Of a DNA stretch of 61,762 bases, positions 43,257 through 51,525 are shown in pieces (position 1 is the stretch's first letter; the number at the start of each line of letters is the position of its first letter). The stretch is from Chloroflexota bacterium (lineage in GTDB: Bacteria > Chloroflexota > Anaerolineae > J036 > Brachytrichaceae). The translations under genes and the position numbers were made by a program. Below the pieces are notes generated by a model that did not search any database, had not been told where the DNA came from, and saw nothing but the letters and a program-made list of their open reading frames with translations. Where the stretch lies: positions 28,232 through 89,993 of the forward strand of contig JAJYKL010000005.1 of assembly GCA_021788625.1 (NCBI GenBank). Direction: 5' to 3'.

Positions 43257-44507
43257 TCACATGGGTATGACGAGGCTGCGATCGAAGGTGGTGAGGCACT
43301 CGAAAAGTCCCTGCGGGTTGCACCAGTAGTCGTCCTCCACACGGATGCCAAACCCTTTGTCAGGATAGTACAGACCTGGCTCGTTCGTGACGATGGTGCC
43401 GGTTTTGAGTGGTTCGTCCGGGCGCACCCCTCGCAGGCTCATCGAGGGTGGCTCATGCACATCCAGACCAAAGCCGTGACCCAAGCCATGTACATAACCA
43501 TTGGTAACGCTCAGATCCTGCCGGATGGTGCGGTGTCCGGCCGCCTCGAAGATATCGCAGGCCATGTCCTGGAACTCATAGCTCATACGCTGCGTATCGA
43601 ACACCTGCTCCAATGTGTCATGCACTTTCATTACCGTTTCATAAGCTTGTACGACTTCATCAGTTGCGTAGCCTAAGCACCAGGTGCGCGTAATATCGGC
43701 GTAATAACTGCCTGCCAGGCGAGGGAAGATGTCGAACACGATGGTCTGTCCCAGACGAATGGGGTCAATCAGCGTGCCGGACGAATGCGGCACGCTGGCA
43801 TCGCGTCCAATGGAGAAAATACATCCAGGATCGTCCAAGCCAGCAGCAGCCTCCTCACGGCGAATAAACGCCTTCACGTCGCCGATCGTGAGTGTCGAAC
43901 CGTCGGCCTGGATCAGAACGCCGTCTTTTACCGTATGGGTGCGCAGATAATCCCGTGTCCGGCCGATTACCCCTTCGGTTAAACGGCAGGCTTCACGGAT
44001 CAACGCCACCTCCTGAGCATCCTTGGTCTCGCGTGCCTGCGAGATGACGTCCTTTTCATATTCGGCGACGACCTCCACGACCTCTTCACGGATAAGCGCA
44101 TCGAGGTAGGCGAAAGTCGACCCCACTGAGTCTGCACCGTAGAAGCCCACGCGCCCTTTCACGCCGAGATCGGCAAAGAGCCGGCGCGTCCATTCCACGC
44201 GTGCCGCCAGCCGGTCGCCGCCTGCCTGAAGCACGATGTCCTGCATCTTGTAATGAGCCGCGCTGACGAGCTGCAGGCCTGTTTTGGCCGCCTCGTCGCG
44301 CTCCATGGGGCTGTGCACCAGGTAGCTCTCGATTGACGCGGAGTCGCCCTGGCCGACTCGCTTCACCACAACGGTGCCCTGGGTCACATGCGTGCCACCG
44401 GTGAAGTAAGTGAAGGCGGTGTTTGCCGCACCCAACCCATCCGGACCGAGTATGACCAGTGCGTCCAGGTTGTGTTGAGTCATCAGATGGGGTAGATCTT
44501 TTTTCAT
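43257..44507 (-). CDS. M24-family aminopeptidase (Xaa-Pro peptidase-like)
   Basis: 416 residues. An N-terminal creatinase-type domain precedes the pita-bread domain with metal ligands in TIVFDIFPRLAGSYYADITRTW (Asp pair), HGLGHGFGLDVHE (His), TNEPGLY (Glu) and RVEDDY (Glu). The set is complete, so a di-metal hydrolase is expected, probably cleaving X-Pro bonds. It follows serA by 15 nt and may share its transcript. Confidence 0.92.
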   Translation of the reverse strand: MKKDLPHLMTQHNLDALVILGPDGLGAANTAFTYFTGGTHVTQGTVVVKRVGQGDSASIESYLVHSPMERDEAAKTGLQLVSAAHYKMQDIVLQAGGDRLAARVEWTRRLFADLGVKGRVGFYGADSVGSTFAYLDALIREEVVEVVAEYEKDVISQARETKDAQEVALIREACRLTEGVIGRTRDYLRTHTVKDGVLIQADGSTLTIGDVKAFIRREEAAAGLDDPGCIFSIGRDASVPHSSGTLIDPIRLGQTIVFDIFPRLAGSYYADITRTWCLGYATDEVVQAYETVMKVHDTLEQVFDTQRMSYEFQDMACDIFEAAGHRTIRQDLSVTNGYVHGLGHGFGLDVHEPPSMSLRGVRPDEPLKTGTIVTNEPGLYYPDKGFGIRVEDDYWCNPQGLFECLTTFDRSLVIPM

Positions 44508-44522
44508 TCGATTTGTCCGCCA

Positions 44523-46139
44523 CTATGACAGGGCCATCTGCTTGACCCAGATGACTTCCGGCAGGTCGTGAAATGCTTTCATGGCCTCGTCGGGTGCCGG
44601 GCTGTCCAGGTTGATCACAGAGAGAGCCCGGTCGCCTGGGCGGGTGCGACCCAGGCGGTACTCGGCGATGTTGATATGATGTGCGCCCAGCAGCGATCCG
44701 ATGCGGCCGATAACGCCCGGTACGTCGCGTGACGAGACAACCAGCAGCAACCCTTCCGGCACGGCGTCGATCACAAAGCCGTCGATCTGCACGATGCGAG
44801 GCTGCGCGCCATTGAAGAGCACGCCCGCGGCGGTGTGTGTCTCGGCGTCCTCACTTTGCCCGCCTTGATGGCTGGCACTCACACGGCATGAAACGAGGTT
44901 TGTGTAATCGGAACTGGAGATGTTCAGCGCTTGCGAGACGGTAATGCCGCGCTCGGCCGCTATGATGGGCGCGTTCACATAGTTCACGTGTTCGGGCCCC
45001 AATACCGAAACGAGGAGACCACGCAGCAGCGCCACCGTAAGCGGTTTGACGTGTGGGGTTACATCGTTGCCGCGGTATTCGACCTCAACGCGGCTCAGCC
45101 GTCCTGCCGTCAGGTTGGCCAGTAACGCGCCCAGCCGTTCGGCGAGCACCAGGTAGGGACGAATCATGGGCAGAGCGGCCGGGTCGATGGGCGGGAAGTT
45201 CACCGCGTTGCGTACTTCGCGGTCGTGCAGCGCATCCAGAATCTGCTCAGCCATCTGGATGGACACGTCGCGTTGAGCCTCTGCTGTGCTCGCACCCAGG
45301 TGAGGGGTTAACACCACGTTGGGCAGCTTAAGGAGCGGATGATTGGCGGGTGGGGGTTCTTCCTCGAACACGTCGATGGCAGCGCTGGCCAGCTTTTTAG
45401 TGCTGAGGGCCTGAGCCAGGGCGTCCATATCCACCAGCGCCCCGCGCGCCACGTTGATGACGTGCGCCCCGCGCTTCATTTTGTCGATCGCCGCACTGTC
45501 CAAAAGGCGGCGGCTGGAGGGATTGAGCGAAGAATGCAGAGTAATGAAGTCGCTCTGCGCCAGCAGCTCGTCCAGCTCGACCAGTGTAATCTTGTTCACG
45601 CGAGCTGTCTCCGCGCTGACGTAGGGATCGAAAGCGATCACCTCCATTCCGAAAGCCAGGGCGCGCCGGGCAACCTGGGTGCCGATGCGGCCCAGACCGA
45701 TGACGCCCAGCGTCTTACCCATTAATTGCTCGCCCATGAACTTGCTGCGTGTCCATTCGCCGCGCCGCAAGCTGGCGTCTGCCTGTGGGATGTTACGTGC
45801 CATGGCCAGCATCATGGCCATCGTGTGCTCGCAGGTGGCGATGGTATTGGCCTGTGGGGTATTCATCACGATGATGCCACGCCGCGTGGCGGCATCCACG
45901 TCGATGGTATCCACACCGATGCCGGCCCGGCCAATCACACGCAAGCGCTGGCCGCGCTCGACGACCTCGGCATCGACCTTCGTCTCGCTGCGCACAATCA
46001 GGGCGTCGTAGTCGCCGATACAGTTCAGCAGTTCAGCCCGCGGCAGTTTCTTCGCCACGTTCACGGCCATCTGGGGGTCCGCTTTAAGCAGGTCAAGGCC
46101 TGCGGCAGATAAATCGTCGGGAATGAGAATTTTATACAT
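44523..46139 (-). CDS. serA: D-3-phosphoglycerate dehydrogenase
   Basis: About 538 residues from ATG 46139 (a TTG at 46154 opens the longer frame). MYKILIPDDLSAAGLDLL start, GLGRIGTQVARRA NAD fold, LVDMDALAQAL and TPHLGASTAEAQRDV catalytic region, an ASB domain (~315-455), and a C-terminal ACT domain (VSSRDVPGVIGRIGSLLGAHH). This is the long, ACT-regulated type that makes 3-phosphohydroxypyruvate for serine synthesis and is usually serine-inhibited. A TATAAT box lies ~27 nt upstream of the ATG with no clear Shine-Dalgarno. Confidence 0.95.
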   Translation of the reverse strand: MYKILIPDDLSAAGLDLLKADPQMAVNVAKKLPRAELLNCIGDYDALIVRSETKVDAEVVERGQRLRVIGRAGIGVDTIDVDAATRRGIIVMNTPQANTIATCEHTMAMMLAMARNIPQADASLRRGEWTRSKFMGEQLMGKTLGVIGLGRIGTQVARRALAFGMEVIAFDPYVSAETARVNKITLVELDELLAQSDFITLHSSLNPSSRRLLDSAAIDKMKRGAHVINVARGALVDMDALAQALSTKKLASAAIDVFEEEPPPANHPLLKLPNVVLTPHLGASTAEAQRDVSIQMAEQILDALHDREVRNAVNFPPIDPAALPMIRPYLVLAERLGALLANLTAGRLSRVEVEYRGNDVTPHVKPLTVALLRGLLVSVLGPEHVNYVNAPIIAAERGITVSQALNISSSDYTNLVSCRVSASHQGGQSEDAETHTAAGVLFNGAQPRIVQIDGFVIDAVPEGLLLVVSSRDVPGVIGRIGSLLGAHHINIAEYRLGRTRPGDRALSVINLDSPAPDEAMKAFHDLPEVIWVKQMALS

Positions 46140-46340
46140 GGTGCCCGCTATCAAAGAATAAGCCGCATTATAGCCAGCTTAACCGATACTGCCTTCGTAG
46201 TGATTGTGCCCATCAGGCTTTGAGAAGTAGAGGTCCCCCCTGCAATACCGTATGGAGTCCGGAACCTCGTGGCGTTCTGGGGCAGGGCGGTTTACAATTA
46301 ATGCTGGACGTGATTCAACGCTGGAATCGAGGAAAAAGGA

Positions 46341-46592
46341 ATGCCAATCTACGAGTACGATTGCCCTGCCTGTGGCGTAACGTTTGAGAAGCTGGTGCGT
46401 AACAGCGCAAACGCTTCAAAGGTAACGTGCCCGCGTTGCAACAGCCGCAAAGTGAAAAAGCGCATGTCCACTTTTGCGCATAGTGTGGCAGGTGGCTCGT
46501 CCGCATCCCACAGCGAAGAAGCCGTGCACACTCCGGCCAGCAGCGCCAGTTGCAGCGGCCATTGTGGGGGGTGCACAGGCTGCGGGCATTGA
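46341..46592 (+). CDS. FmdB-family zinc ribbon protein
   Basis: 83 residues. MPIYEYDCPACG and the pair Cys8/Cys11 with Cys30/Cys33 (CPRCNS) form a zinc ribbon of the FmdB regulatory-protein family. The C-terminal tail is Ser/Ala rich and ends in a Cys/Gly/His cluster (SGHCGGCTGCGH). AGGAAAAAGGA upstream gives the Shine-Dalgarno, and TACAAT (46293-46298) is a plausible -10. The family's function is unsettled. Confidence 0.9.
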   Translation: MPIYEYDCPACGVTFEKLVRNSANASKVTCPRCNSRKVKKRMSTFAHSVAGGSSASHSEEAVHTPASSASCSGHCGGCTGCGH

Positions 46593-46927
46593 TTCCTCAC
46601 AGGGCTGCATAACGCCGCAGGAACGGCCGCAACCGTTCGTCTCTGGGCACACCGTTTGCCGCAGATTGCACTCTCCACACCGTTTCATGCCGCTGGCTGG
46701 CAGGTTGGGACCTCTGATGGACCTCGCGCGGCAATGGATCAGCTGGGCTGTAAGCGCTGCGCCTTCCTCTATCAGGCGCTGTTAAGCCGGATCTCTCTGG
46801 CCTGCCATTTACCTCCAGTAAAAACCTGACGCCATGGTGCACATTTACATCCTGTCAGACGTTATATAGATAAACCGCATACGCGAGCGCAGAGAACGGT
46901 GCGGATGGGAGGAAGCAGCTCGAGCCA
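46593..46927. other. Gene-poor region before the sigma factor
   Basis: 335 nt. I see no gene, tRNA or strong hairpin. An AT-rich TTATATAG element near 46862 could be part of a promoter for the sigma factor. Confidence 0.4.
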
Positions 46928-47434
46928 GTGGAACTCGATGATGGTGAGCCCTTTACAGTGGGTGCGCTGTATGCCGAGCAGAGGGATTGGCTGCTGCGCC
47001 ATGCGATCAGTCTGACACACGACATCGCGCGCGCCGATGACCTGGTGCAGGATACGTTTATCGTCAGCTTTTCTCATCTGGAGCTCTTGAGCCGGCTGGA
47101 CCTTCACCAGCGCCGGGCTTGGTTAAGTCGGGTACTGAGGAACCGCTTTTTCGATCAGTTGCGTGCCCAACGGCGACACCAGGTCATACTTGAGCAAATG
47201 GCTTACCAGGAGTCGCTCGCCGACGCCGGTGATCGAGCCAGCGGCGCGTTTCTGCCTTACGTTCTATTCGAGCTGGTGCCACCACGTTACCGCGATCTGT
47301 TACGCAAGCGCTACATGCTGGGGATGAGCAGCGAGGAAATTGCACGCCAACTGGGAGTGCCGCCGGCCACGGTACGCTCACGTCTGCGTCTGGCGATCAA
47401 CTGGCTGCGCATTCACCAAAGAGAATTCACCTAG
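46928..47434 (+). CDS. ECF-type RNA polymerase sigma factor
   Basis: 168 residues. Region 2: SLTHDIARADDLVQDTFIVSF and WLSRVLRNRFFDQLRAQRR; region 4: PRYRDLLRKRYMLGMSSEEIA with HTH LGVPPATVRSRLRLAINWLR. Length and two-domain form fit an ECF sigma factor that directs polymerase to a small regulon. No anti-sigma gene of a known type is adjacent; instead a beta-repeat protein starts 14 nt downstream. The GTG start at 46928 has no strong Shine-Dalgarno. Confidence 0.88.
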   Translation: MELDDGEPFTVGALYAEQRDWLLRHAISLTHDIARADDLVQDTFIVSFSHLELLSRLDLHQRRAWLSRVLRNRFFDQLRAQRRHQVILEQMAYQESLADAGDRASGAFLPYVLFELVPPRYRDLLRKRYMLGMSSEEIARQLGVPPATVRSRLRLAINWLRIHQREFT

Positions 47435-47448
47435 TAAAGGAGACAGCC

Positions 47449-48672
47449 ATGTCCACTGAACGAAAAATAGGAAATGTGAATCTACTGGTACTGCATAATC
47501 CGACCGAGTCATCCGTTGCGGCTTTTCAGAATATTGGCAATGTGAACGTGCTCGTCTACAACCGTGAAAAGGCAGACCTGATGCAACGCCTGCACATCGG
47601 CAACGTCAACCTGGTGGTGGAGGTCGAGCCGCAAACGCGGGTGGAGCAGGTGATGGGTCAGATGACCCTCAGCCGCGATCAGTTCAAAGGTACGGGAGCG
47701 CCACTGTGCCTGGTGGTGATGGGTCAGGTCATCGTGGACCGTGACGTCCCGGCCGAAGACATCGACCAGCGTCTGCAAAAGCTGGTCGTCATGGGCCAGC
47801 TCATTTACCCGGAGCCGTTGACGGGGGTGATCGAGCCGAAGGCGAGAGTGATGGGGCAGACGGCCGCATACCCACCTCATGCACAGGTCAAAACTGGCGA
47901 TCTCACACTCGACGCAACCTACCTGGGCAGTCTGGTCGACAGTACGGACCTGGCGGTAATCGGCAGCGTGCGGATTCCGCGGGTGTTGCCAAATGATTTG
48001 CTGCAGCGCAAACTCGGCAAGCTTTACGTGTGGGGCAGCATCCTCGTACATGAAGAGAATGCTCAGGCGCTAAATGAAAAGCTGGTGAGGAAAACCGAGG
48101 AGATGACGGTCATCCCAGCCGGCTATATGCTGGTCGATCGGCCGCTGGATCTGAATGGCTCACTCCTGGAATTCCTGCCCGAGCGCAGGCTCTTCTGTTC
48201 GGAGCGTGTGACGATTGGCGCCGACGTGGACGCCGCCTTACTTGACCAATATGTGGATGCAATCCAGAGTGAAGAGCTTATCCTGTGCCCACTGGCTCTG
48301 AAAGGAGTGCTGGCGCGCAAGTGCGACATGTTCGCAACGCGTGCGGTATTCTACGAAGGGGAACTGATGCTGGTGGACGATGCACGCCATCTCTACGCTG
48401 ATCGACTGAATCAGGTGGCAGGCAAGCTGACCCTGGTGGTGACGGGCGAACTCGTCATCGATCCGGGTGTTTCACCCCAGGCACTCAACGAAAAGGTGCT
48501 CAAGGTGCATAACCTGGGTCATATTACCTGCAGCCCCGATCAGATCACTGTGATCGAAGCTCACCTGGGGCTGCATGAGGGAAAGGTGGTGCCTTTATCT
48601 CACCCGGAGCATGCAGACGGGCAAGAAACAGAAGGCGGAATCGGTAACCTGAACATTCTCGAACTGGGGTGA
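47449..48672 (+). CDS. Beta-repeat protein of unknown function, paired with the sigma factor
   Basis: 407 residues, no signal peptide, no known domain. The N-terminus repeats IGNVNLLVLHN, IGNVNVLVYNR and IGNVNLVVEVE, then MGQMTLSRD, MGQVIVDRD, MGQLIYPEP, VMGQTAAYP. The middle has IGSVRIPRV with LQRKLGKLYVWGSILVHEE and later TGELVIDPG. The end, IGNLNILELG, echoes the start. Short beta strands with a Gly-x-Val turn every ~20-35 residues suggest a beta-solenoid or stacked-hairpin protein, loosely bactofilin-like. A GGAG lies upstream of the ATG. Tight spacing to the sigma gene suggests it controls or is controlled by it. Function unknown. Confidence 0.8.
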   Translation: MSTERKIGNVNLLVLHNPTESSVAAFQNIGNVNVLVYNREKADLMQRLHIGNVNLVVEVEPQTRVEQVMGQMTLSRDQFKGTGAPLCLVVMGQVIVDRDVPAEDIDQRLQKLVVMGQLIYPEPLTGVIEPKARVMGQTAAYPPHAQVKTGDLTLDATYLGSLVDSTDLAVIGSVRIPRVLPNDLLQRKLGKLYVWGSILVHEENAQALNEKLVRKTEEMTVIPAGYMLVDRPLDLNGSLLEFLPERRLFCSERVTIGADVDAALLDQYVDAIQSEELILCPLALKGVLARKCDMFATRAVFYEGELMLVDDARHLYADRLNQVAGKLTLVVTGELVIDPGVSPQALNEKVLKVHNLGHITCSPDQITVIEAHLGLHEGKVVPLSHPEHADGQETEGGIGNLNILELG

Positions 48673-48736
48673 AGGATTGTTACGGCTTGTAATAGTTTAA
48701 GGTGGTTCGAAAGGGCTCGAGCGAACGCGAGCATGC

Positions 48737-48771
48737 GGTGCCATGTCTGCTGCAAGAACAGTCATGGCACC
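48737..48771. terminator. Hairpin between convergent genes
   Basis: GGTGCCATG (48737-48745) and CATGGCACC (48763-48771) form a perfect 9-bp stem with a 17-nt loop, between the beta-repeat gene and the convergent unknown gene. No T tract. Confidence 0.4.
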
Positions 48772-48821
48772 GATTTCCCGCCGCCAGTGTTATCAAAGCA
48801 GCAAGGTGAACAGAGACGTAC

Positions 48822-49331
48822 TTAAGGGTCCCAGCTCGCGCTACAGCTAATAATTCCGTCGGATTGAGTACGCTCCAGTTCCACATGCATGCCTGCTGCT
48901 TTACACAGACCTTCGCCGAAGTGTAGGGCTTCCGCCTCCCAAAAGCGGCTTTGTAAACTGGCCTTGAGGTACAGGTTTTTAAAGGTTTCGTCGGAAAGCA
49001 ACTCCACCTTGGCCAGAAACGCGCCGCGGTCGCGACTGAGCTGCCACACGGCAATGCGGTGGCCGCGGTCAGGTTGGTCGTGGTGAAACAGACCAGATAC
49101 AGGCTGGGTTAGTGAGAGCTTCTTCGCATGAGCCAGTTCCGTAAGTTGGCCGCATACGATAGAGTCCACACGTTCGGCGATCTCGAGACCCTGCTGGTGG
49201 ATCGCTGCCATGGCATCGTGCATACTGGATCCGACTTGGGTGGACACACCGCACCTCCAGCGAGTTTGGCCTGCGGAGCGCTGTTTCGTCCGGCAGGCTA
49301 CCAGACTGCCATACACGGCTATACTGCTCAT
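48822..49331 (-). CDS. Unknown small protein
   Basis: 169 residues, not recognised. The N-terminal ~36 residues look atypical, and translation may really begin at Met37 (MHDAMAAIHQQGLEIAERVD). The rest reads like a small soluble alpha/beta protein (VWQLSRDRGAFLAKVELLS; FWEAEALHFGEGLCKAAGMHVELERT). No motif is visible. An AGGTG sits ~8 nt before the ATG at 49331. It could be a spurious frame. Confidence 0.5.
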   Translation of the reverse strand: MSSIAVYGSLVACRTKQRSAGQTRWRCGVSTQVGSSMHDAMAAIHQQGLEIAERVDSIVCGQLTELAHAKKLSLTQPVSGLFHHDQPDRGHRIAVWQLSRDRGAFLAKVELLSDETFKNLYLKASLQSRFWEAEALHFGEGLCKAAGMHVELERTQSDGIISCSASWDP

Positions 49332-49443
49332 AACTGTACACCTTTTTTCTGCAGCGACGCGTGAAACTCAGCCTTTCCCGTGCGGTGTAAGGTGGTGATG
49401 AACAAGCCGCGTACTACATGGATTTCCATCATTGGATCATGAC

Positions 49444-50376
49444 ATGACGACGAGCGAAAAAGCAGGTCTATCGACGAAGCCAACCATCCCTGTTCCTGCA
49501 ACCCTGGCTGCTGGCGGATCACGCACGGCTATCGCGGCACTGGTGGGCGCAGCACTCATCTGGAGTACCTCATTTGTCACCACCAAAATTGCACTGATCG
49601 ACGTTCCACCTTTTACACTGGGTGCGTTGCGTTTTGTCGTGGCAGCACTGGTGCTGGCGCTGGTAGGCCTGGTCTCGCGGCGCCTGGAACATGTAGCACG
49701 CCGGGACATGGCGCGTTTGGCAGTGGGTGGATTGCTGGGAATCACCTGCTACTTCGCGCTGCAGAATGTGGGCGTGCAGCTCACCTCAGCCTCTGACGCG
49801 TCACTCCTGGTGGCTTCGTACCCCGCCATCACGATGCTGGTCGAGTCTATGCTGGAGCACACGCGCATCGCCCCACTGCGCTTCGCTGGAGTGGCGGTTG
49901 CGATGGTTGGGGTGTATCTGGTGGTGAGACAGACAAGCGATGTAGCCGGTTCTGAGCATTTGCTGGGCGACCTGCTCCTTACACTCACTGGACTGGTGTG
50001 GGCACTGTACAACTTCGTCACGCGCGACGTTGTGAAACGCTATCGCATGTTGACAGTAATCTTCTGGCAAACCATGGTTGGAGCTATTGCTTTCGTACCA
50101 CTGGCTCTGAGTGAAAACGCCGCCTGGCGCCACTTGAGTATGGGCAGTGCCTTGAGTGTGGTTTATATGGGAGTGTTTTGCTCCTTCCTGGCGTTTTTCC
50201 TGTACGCGCGAGGCCTGCGTGATGTGGATCCCGGCTCGGCCGTGAGCCTGATGAATCTGGTGCCTGTATTTGGTTTGATTCTGGCAGTGGGAGGACTGGG
50301 CGAGTCGATTAACGTGCTGCAGGTCGTGGGTGGGCTCGTCGTCATTGCGGGCGTCCTGCTGAGCGTGCGCAAATGA
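49444..50376 (+). CDS. EamA/DMT-family transporter
   Basis: 310 residues from the ATG at 49444 (a TTG start at 49432 is also possible). Two EamA repeats: AALIWSTSFVTTKIALIDVPPF and LVWALYNFVTRDVVKRYRML, with about ten hydrophobic spans and SASDASLLVASYPAITML. The family exports amino acids, nucleosides or other metabolites. Substrate unknown. No partner gene is obvious. Confidence 0.9.
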   Translation: MTTSEKAGLSTKPTIPVPATLAAGGSRTAIAALVGAALIWSTSFVTTKIALIDVPPFTLGALRFVVAALVLALVGLVSRRLEHVARRDMARLAVGGLLGITCYFALQNVGVQLTSASDASLLVASYPAITMLVESMLEHTRIAPLRFAGVAVAMVGVYLVVRQTSDVAGSEHLLGDLLLTLTGLVWALYNFVTRDVVKRYRMLTVIFWQTMVGAIAFVPLALSENAAWRHLSMGSALSVVYMGVFCSFLAFFLYARGLRDVDPGSAVSLMNLVPVFGLILAVGGLGESINVLQVVGGLVVIAGVLLSVRK

Positions 50377-50689
50377 TGCGCCACCTTGCAACGGACACGG
50401 CCCGGTTTTCCAATGCCGGTGTTTGGGTTCGGCAGTCAGCTGGGTGGATGCTCCAAGTGCCATTGGATCCGGCAGAAAGGCAGGTGCCATCGCCTGACTA
50501 CCCCAACACGTTATGTTAATAATATTTTAAGGTTTCCTCCTGTCAGCGCTAACAATAATCTCATCTTCCAAGGTTATCTTCAAGCCAACTTGCTTGGGCG
50601 TCTGGCTCTGGGGGCTTCGTGCGTCTGGGCAAAGTGTAATGGTTTTGGACTCGTGCCACACACGAGCGGTTTTGAGGAGAGGGTTGTAT
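50377..50689. other. Upstream region of the Yx(FWY)xxD lipoprotein
   Basis: 313 nt without a gene. It has an AT-rich patch (TTAATAATATTTTAAGG near 50517) that could be promoter, and a small hairpin (CTCGTG/CACGAG near 50651-50667) before the Shine-Dalgarno. Confidence 0.5.
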
Positions 50690-51340
50690 ATGAAAAAATC
50701 GATAGTTAAGCCACTTAACGTGGGGGTTGTCGTATTACTGGCTTCACTGCTGGCCGCATGTGGCAGTACAGCCGCGGAGTCGCCTACTGCAACAGGTGCG
50801 AGTGCCACATCCACTACTACTGTGGCAACTGATACACCGGCGGTCGTTGCAACTAATACTCCGTTGGCGACAGAAACGGTAACAGCGGCATCCGCTACAT
50901 CAGGAACAACAGCCACTACTTCTCCGACATCGACCTCGAGCTCAACAGCAGGAACTGTGACTTATACGTTGATGACCAGGCAGACTGCCTTGGGCAATAT
51001 CCTGGTGAGTGCCAGCGGAATGAGCGTTTATACCTACACCAAGGATACCCCCAACAGCAACACCAGCGCGTGTACTGGTGCGTGTCTGGCAAACTGGCCC
51101 GCTGTGACTGTGGCGCAGGGTACGCAACCCACGTTGAGTCCAAACATAACAGGCACCCTGGGCACTTTTACGCGCAGCGACACGAACGCCACTCAGGTAA
51201 CGTACGATGGTTGGCCAGTGTACTTCTTCCATGCGGACGCGAAACCGGGTGACACCAAAGGGCAGGGCTTATTTAATTCGTGGTTTGTTATCGTCGTGAC
51301 ACCCACTACGAGCTCTAGTTCCAGTACTGGATACAACTAA
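50690..51340 (+). CDS. Lipoprotein with Yx(FWY)xxD repeats (COG4315-like)
   Basis: 216 residues from the ATG at 50690, which has GAGGAG 6-10 nt upstream; the frame to 50594 is rejected. Signal peptide with lipobox LLAAC (Cys24), a long S/T/A/P linker (~26-82), then two copies of the motif: VYTYTKDT (Yx(FWY)xxD) and VYFFHADAKPGD, with TGACLANWPAV between. The COG4315 family is secreted and of unknown function; a stress or redox role has been suggested for some. A hairpin follows. Confidence 0.9.
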   Translation: MKKSIVKPLNVGVVVLLASLLAACGSTAAESPTATGASATSTTTVATDTPAVVATNTPLATETVTAASATSGTTATTSPTSTSSSTAGTVTYTLMTRQTALGNILVSASGMSVYTYTKDTPNSNTSACTGACLANWPAVTVAQGTQPTLSPNITGTLGTFTRSDTNATQVTYDGWPVYFFHADAKPGDTKGQGLFNSWFVIVVTPTTSSSSSTGYN

Positions 51341-51375
51341 CTAATCAGCGCAATCAGCACTCCAACCCCGACGAC

Positions 51376-51398
51376 CCAGTGAGCGCATCGCTCACTGG
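51376..51398 (+). terminator. Hairpin after the lipoprotein gene
   Basis: CCAGTGAGCG (51376-51385) and CGCTCACTGG (51389-51398) form a perfect 10-bp stem with a CAT loop, 35 nt after the stop. It is terminator-like but lacks a T tract. Confidence 0.6.
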
Positions 51399-51437
51399 TG
51401 TGAGTCTCGAGTGAGAGCTACCGAGGCGCAGAATCAG

Positions 51438-51485
51438 ACCGCGGTCCTCCATGTCAGCGATGGAGTGACCGCGGTATGGTTTTTC
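51438..51485 (+). terminator. Strong terminator or attenuator before the GH127-like gene
   Basis: ACCGCGGTC (51438-51446) pairs with GACCGCGGT (51467-51475), continued by CTCCAT (51447-51452) with ATGGAG (51460-51465) around one bulged T. ATGGTTTTT follows. It ends 40 nt before the next ATG. Confidence 0.75.
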
Positions 51486-51525
51486 TGGTGACCCGTGCGA
51501 CAATCCCCGCAGGGAGATCTTTCTC

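Noticed and set aside
46593-46927. Search for a tRNA or small RNA
   Set aside because: No cloverleaf, GTTCGAAT-type arm or strong terminator was found.
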